Source: Nephrocerus scutellatus (taxonomy: Eukaryota; Arthropoda; Insecta; Diptera; Pipunculidae). From it: a stretch of DNA of 64,000 bases. The notes under the pieces were generated by a model that was not told where the DNA came from, searched no databases, and worked only from the letters and a program-made list of their open reading frames with translations. Both the position numbers and the translations under genes were made by a program. Below are positions 60,660 to 64,000 of this stretch, one piece after another; position 1 is the first letter of the stretch; the number at the start of each line of letters is the position of its first letter. The stretch covers positions 139,406,277-139,470,276 of the forward strand of contig OX352761.1 in the NCBI GenBank assembly GCA_947095585.1, read 5' to 3'.

Positions 60660-63530
60660 TATTCAAAATCATTCTCTAGCTTTTCAGAAACGATACTTTT
60701 CCAAACAAGAAATGAAACATTTAATGACCAAGGACAAACTAATTACGTTTCAGACAAAAGTATTTTTAACGAGTCATCCAGACCGCACTAGCTGTAATGT
60801 TCAGAAATTGTACATTCCACCGCAGCAAATCAATAGCGCGTACTTTTACCTCCATTGGAAAAAGTATATTTCCATATTCTATTTTATATTTTCAAAGCAC
60901 CACTGCACCAAAAATTTGCCATTCGAGTATACATAACTTTTCTTCTGGGCATATTGGATTTTTGTGTCTATTAAATGGTTTTGAGTTTAAGTCACTGTAA
61001 GTCACTAAAATTTGTAATTCACATTCTGTAGCAGGATTTTGAAACATCTTACTCTCCTCCAATCGATAGTTCTCTTCTTCTGATGTCTCCTCATCTTTCG
61101 AATAAACTTACAATGCTATGTCAAGCTCATCCATTTTCCACCGCCACCAATGCGCTCTTGTGTGTGTTCTGTGTCTTCTTAGTTGCGTTTATGAGTTAAC
61201 ATATATCGTATTAACGGAGTATAGTAGGCTTTAATCAACCGTGCTCGTATTTCTTGTTACATTGTTTTATCGGCGGCTATCATGGACCCATCAGATAGTT
61301 GTAGAATTTCGTTACTTTAAATTCGCGCGCGCAACACTATCTTATTTGAGGGACCAATTTTGAATCTCCTTCTCACAAACGTGTCCACAATGTACATAAA
61401 TTCACTTGAGATTGGAACTAGGACTGGAAATGTTTTGCTCTGATCACATCTGATCTGATCCCTCACAGCACTCTATTTTGATTCATCATCGACTAGTTTC
61501 GATCGGGAGTCTACTTTCCGGAAATGTTTACCAGCAGCTCACCTGTCACTTGTTATACGAGATGACACGATTATAGCAACCAACTTTAAATTTTAAGCTC
61601 TTCCTTAAGCGATGACTTCTTCTTTATTTCTAATATCTTAAAATGTCTTTCAAATAGCATTCCAGCCTAGTTACAGATGGATGGATAGGATTTTCGCCTC
61701 GATCAAATCTTAATGAAAGTGGAACGACACTTTCATCACTGATGACAAATAAGATTAAGAGCACCTGGCCTGAAATGTTATTATGCTAAGAACTCACTCA
61801 GGAACACTGTACGCATATTCACATTAATATAAGATGTCCTTCGCTTACATACACATATGTGTGTTTGCGCGTGTGTGAGTGATCAATGCAAATTTAAATT
61901 CAGATTTTCATTATCCTAAGTAAAGCGAATACCAAAGCGAAAAACTTTACTCTGATACCCCGAACTCCAAATTGATTTGCTACGTTAAAAGCCCAAGAGA
62001 ATTGTATACGAATCCGAAGTGGTGTAGAGGAAGGATATGAGCGGTGAGTACCATTGAGGCTGCTCGCTCGTCGATATTATTAAGAAACGTAATTTCGCTA
62101 AGCAGCAACATCTATCTGTTCGTCGTGGTACATTGCATGTAGCTGATTCCGATATTAGACAATGGGAAGCCTCAGATGTACTCACATCTTTTTGTTGTCT
62201 TCATTGTCCTTCATTCTGTTGTCAGTTGCCAGTACAGGTCGTCCTTTATGACGTGGAATCGATTTGTCTGTAATCAAGGCTAAGCTGATGTTGGAATCGA
62301 AATAATGTCTCGTATTGACAATGTGAATATAATGCAATGCCCCAAAGCACTGTAGGCGACGAGGACATCTCGGTAACATAATGCATTTTCTTATAAGGAT
62401 AACAGATTGGTTCGTCCGCTTACAATAGAAACCTTATAAGACGAAGGTCTTCGTCTCAACTATAGATCGTTCATAATACTCAAAACCTTTTATTGACTTC
62501 TGAAGCCATCTGAAGATGTCCCATCATCGTTGCCGGGTAGCCAGCATCTACTCTTCTCCCCACTCAGCACTTTACCACAGACATAAGTGGATGTTGAAGT
62601 TACAGAGGACTCGTCGTTCGCAGCAACCCATCATCAAAAGGGATGTGCATTAAAGCCTACTTCGCTGCAAGGCAGGAGTTTTCCTGTACTCCTGCCGCAC
62701 TGCCTCTCAGACGATTTGTTCAACTCATGTTTTAGTATGAAAAGGGAGGAGGTGCGCTTCTGTAGGCGGTAGGCATCACAGCCAATCGATGATAATGATG
62801 ATTGAAGAGGATCTGAGTACGTTACACGTTACACGAGTTTCTTGAATGTCGAACGTACGATGTGAAGGGACTTCTTCAGATTATGAGATCCTTGTTTTGC
62901 ATAAAAAGGGAAATATTTTTTTTTACTACACTTGTAAGTATTTTCTGCTCGAATTGATTCATTTATTCAAAAGAATAACCTGTGATTGTGATTACATTTG
63001 TATGCTCCACAATTTGACATCTGCACAGATGCACTCGTTCCGGTGTCAAGAGTTCGATATGCTATTGGAGCTGTGAGTCAGCCAGGACTGTAGTGTATAG
63101 GTGACTGAGTATTTTGCTGAATGCAATCCTAATTTATGCGAATAATCGAATAGTTTCACTTTTTAGGTCAAAATGATTCAATGAGCTCGACCTAAATAGC
63201 TAACTCTGAAGATATGGGCCAACTTAATGTCGCCCATGTTACTACAACATGACCAACTGACAGAGAGGGGCAAAGAAAAGCAAATTGCCCCATTGAGTTC
63301 AAACGAAAGACGGAGGTGGGGAAAATTAACCCTATTCTCTATAATTTAAGAAACATATTTGGAGAAACAGTCTTATAATTCGTGTATTTTTATAGCAAAA
63401 GTAAATTGATGTTTATAATTGCTGTATTCCATTATAGCTTCTCATGTTCTACAAAGGAGTTGTCACTAGATGATACAAGAAATGCGGCTTATAGTATTTA
63501 ACAGTTTATATATAGCACATTCTATATATA
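60660..63530. other. Intergenic, nothing firmly recognised
   Basis: AT-rich with no gene I can support. It contains a weak exon candidate on the minus strand at 62186-62379. Short palindromic ACATATGTGTG-like sequence lies near 61852. Confidence 0.35.
62186..62379 (-). other. Weak candidate coding exon
   Basis: An open minus-strand segment includes FDSNISLALITDKSIPRHKG and RPVLATDNRMKDNEDNKK and is followed exactly by a strong donor GTGAGTAC at 62185. Possible acceptors lie inside it (for example CCTACAG at about 62345). The peptide is charged and protein-like, but I do not recognise the family and see no partner exon. Confidence 0.22.
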
Positions 63531-63533
63531 GAA

Positions 63534-63600
63534 ATCTCAATTGAGATGACCCATAATGGCGTGCGGGCGCATTTTTCCGGCCCGCATCTCAAATTGGGAT
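63534..63600. repeat. 67-nt two-stem foldback
   Basis: The palindrome ATCTCAATTGAGAT (63534-63547) pairs with ATCTCAAATTGGGAT (63586-63600) to give about 14 base pairs with one bulge and one G-T pair. Inside it TGCGGGC (63562-63568) pairs perfectly with GCCCGCA (63580-63586). No gene is attached. Confidence 0.6.
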
Positions 63601-63719
63601 GGCTAGTCTTCATCTGCTAAGACAGTTCTACTACTGGGTGTTTGCGCTCGAATTTTGAGAGGACTCGAGTTGATGGAAGAGAGGAAGAGAGAGAGAAAGT
63701 CTGCCTCCATGAAATGGCC

Positions 63720-64000
63720 CGATACCTGCAAAGGTATTGTAACCTACCGCTTTGGCCAGCTCAAGCTGATCGTTCATAGCACCGAGAAGGTTTCAGCGTA
63801 TGGTCGCGGTACCTCTGATAAAGAGGAAGTTGGAAGTTCGGCTAATAGCGCAATTGGGCTTGCTGGTCTAGTCGTTCCGGAAAAATCTTCGCTAAGAAGG
63901 CTGTGAGAACAGCCTCCTTGATCACTAGTGCAGTTGGGCATGCTGATCACAGCGGTTGCGGAACCAATTCTAAAAAGCTGGTCCCACAACCAGCTCCTTC
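63720..64000 (+). repeat. Array of hairpins and a weak 80-bp tandem duplication
   Basis: Four small hairpins are spaced about 80-90 bases apart: ATACCT-GCAA-AGGTAT (63722-63737), CCTCT-GATAA-AGAGG (63812-63826), AGGCTGT-GAGA-ACAGCCT (63898-63915) and AGCTGGT-CCCACA-ACCAGCT (63976-63995). The two 80-base units 63841-63920 and 63921-64000 align without gaps at roughly half their positions, with the conserved parts being CA-TTGGGC, TGCTG-TC and the terminal CTCCTT. The array runs off the window edge. The function is unknown. Confidence 0.5.

Noticed and set aside
1..64000. CRISPR array, tRNA or rRNA genes
   Set aside because: No array of exact repeats with unique spacers, no cloverleaf with conserved boxes and no rRNA core sequence were seen on reading. 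The tandem repeats present are minisatellites without spacers.

Overview
The window is AT-rich animal DNA, most likely from a higher dipteran and possibly a true fruit fly (Tephritidae). The basis is two intron-containing insect gustatory receptor genes with Diptera-style short introns, plus several families of decayed insect transposons. No ribosomal RNA, tRNA, CRISPR array or bacterial-type operon was seen. The species is inferred, not proven.

Only two well-supported protein genes are present. Both are on the minus strand and about 3.2 kb apart: a three-exon gustatory receptor (48205-49913, 433 residues) and a four-exon one (53065-54624, 442 residues). Each can be spliced by eye with GT-AG introns into one open frame ending in the family signature TY-(5 hydrophobic)-QF. 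They share the positions and phase of the last two introns, so they look like an old tandem duplication. A possible terminal exon of an unrecognised gene lies at 43209-43487 (minus). Weak candidate exons lie at 2211-2289 (plus) and 62186-62379 (minus).

Most of the rest is mobile-element debris. Reverse transcriptase or RNase H remnants of several LINE families, all on the minus strand, lie near 10.7-11.5, 14.6-14.9, 20.15-21.45, 26.65-27.1, 35.76-36.7, 42.37-43.09 and 45.75-46.6 kb. A BEL/Pao gag remnant (minus) lies at 55.36-56.45 kb. A PIF/Harbinger relic at 59.7-60.62 kb has a broken DDE transposase and a divergent BESS-like fragment. A fragment of an element-like ORF lies at 50.99-51.29 kb.

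A dispersed element resembling the dipteran mini-me/DINE-1 type recurs at 23.55-24.45, 38.6-39.0 (tail at 39.44-39.53), 46.84-47.05, 51.94-52.96 and 56.71-57.0 kb, always in plus orientation. Each copy carries a different tetranucleotide repeat at the same internal position. Two further dispersed families pair 28.6 with 54.9 kb and 9.36 with 58.75 kb. Minisatellites occupy 2.42-3.27, 33.17-33.35, 39.6-40.11 and 52.18-52.53 kb. The last 470 bases hold a run of foldbacks and a weak 80-bp tandem duplication that I could not assign to any known class.

The long spaces between these features hold no gene I can support.
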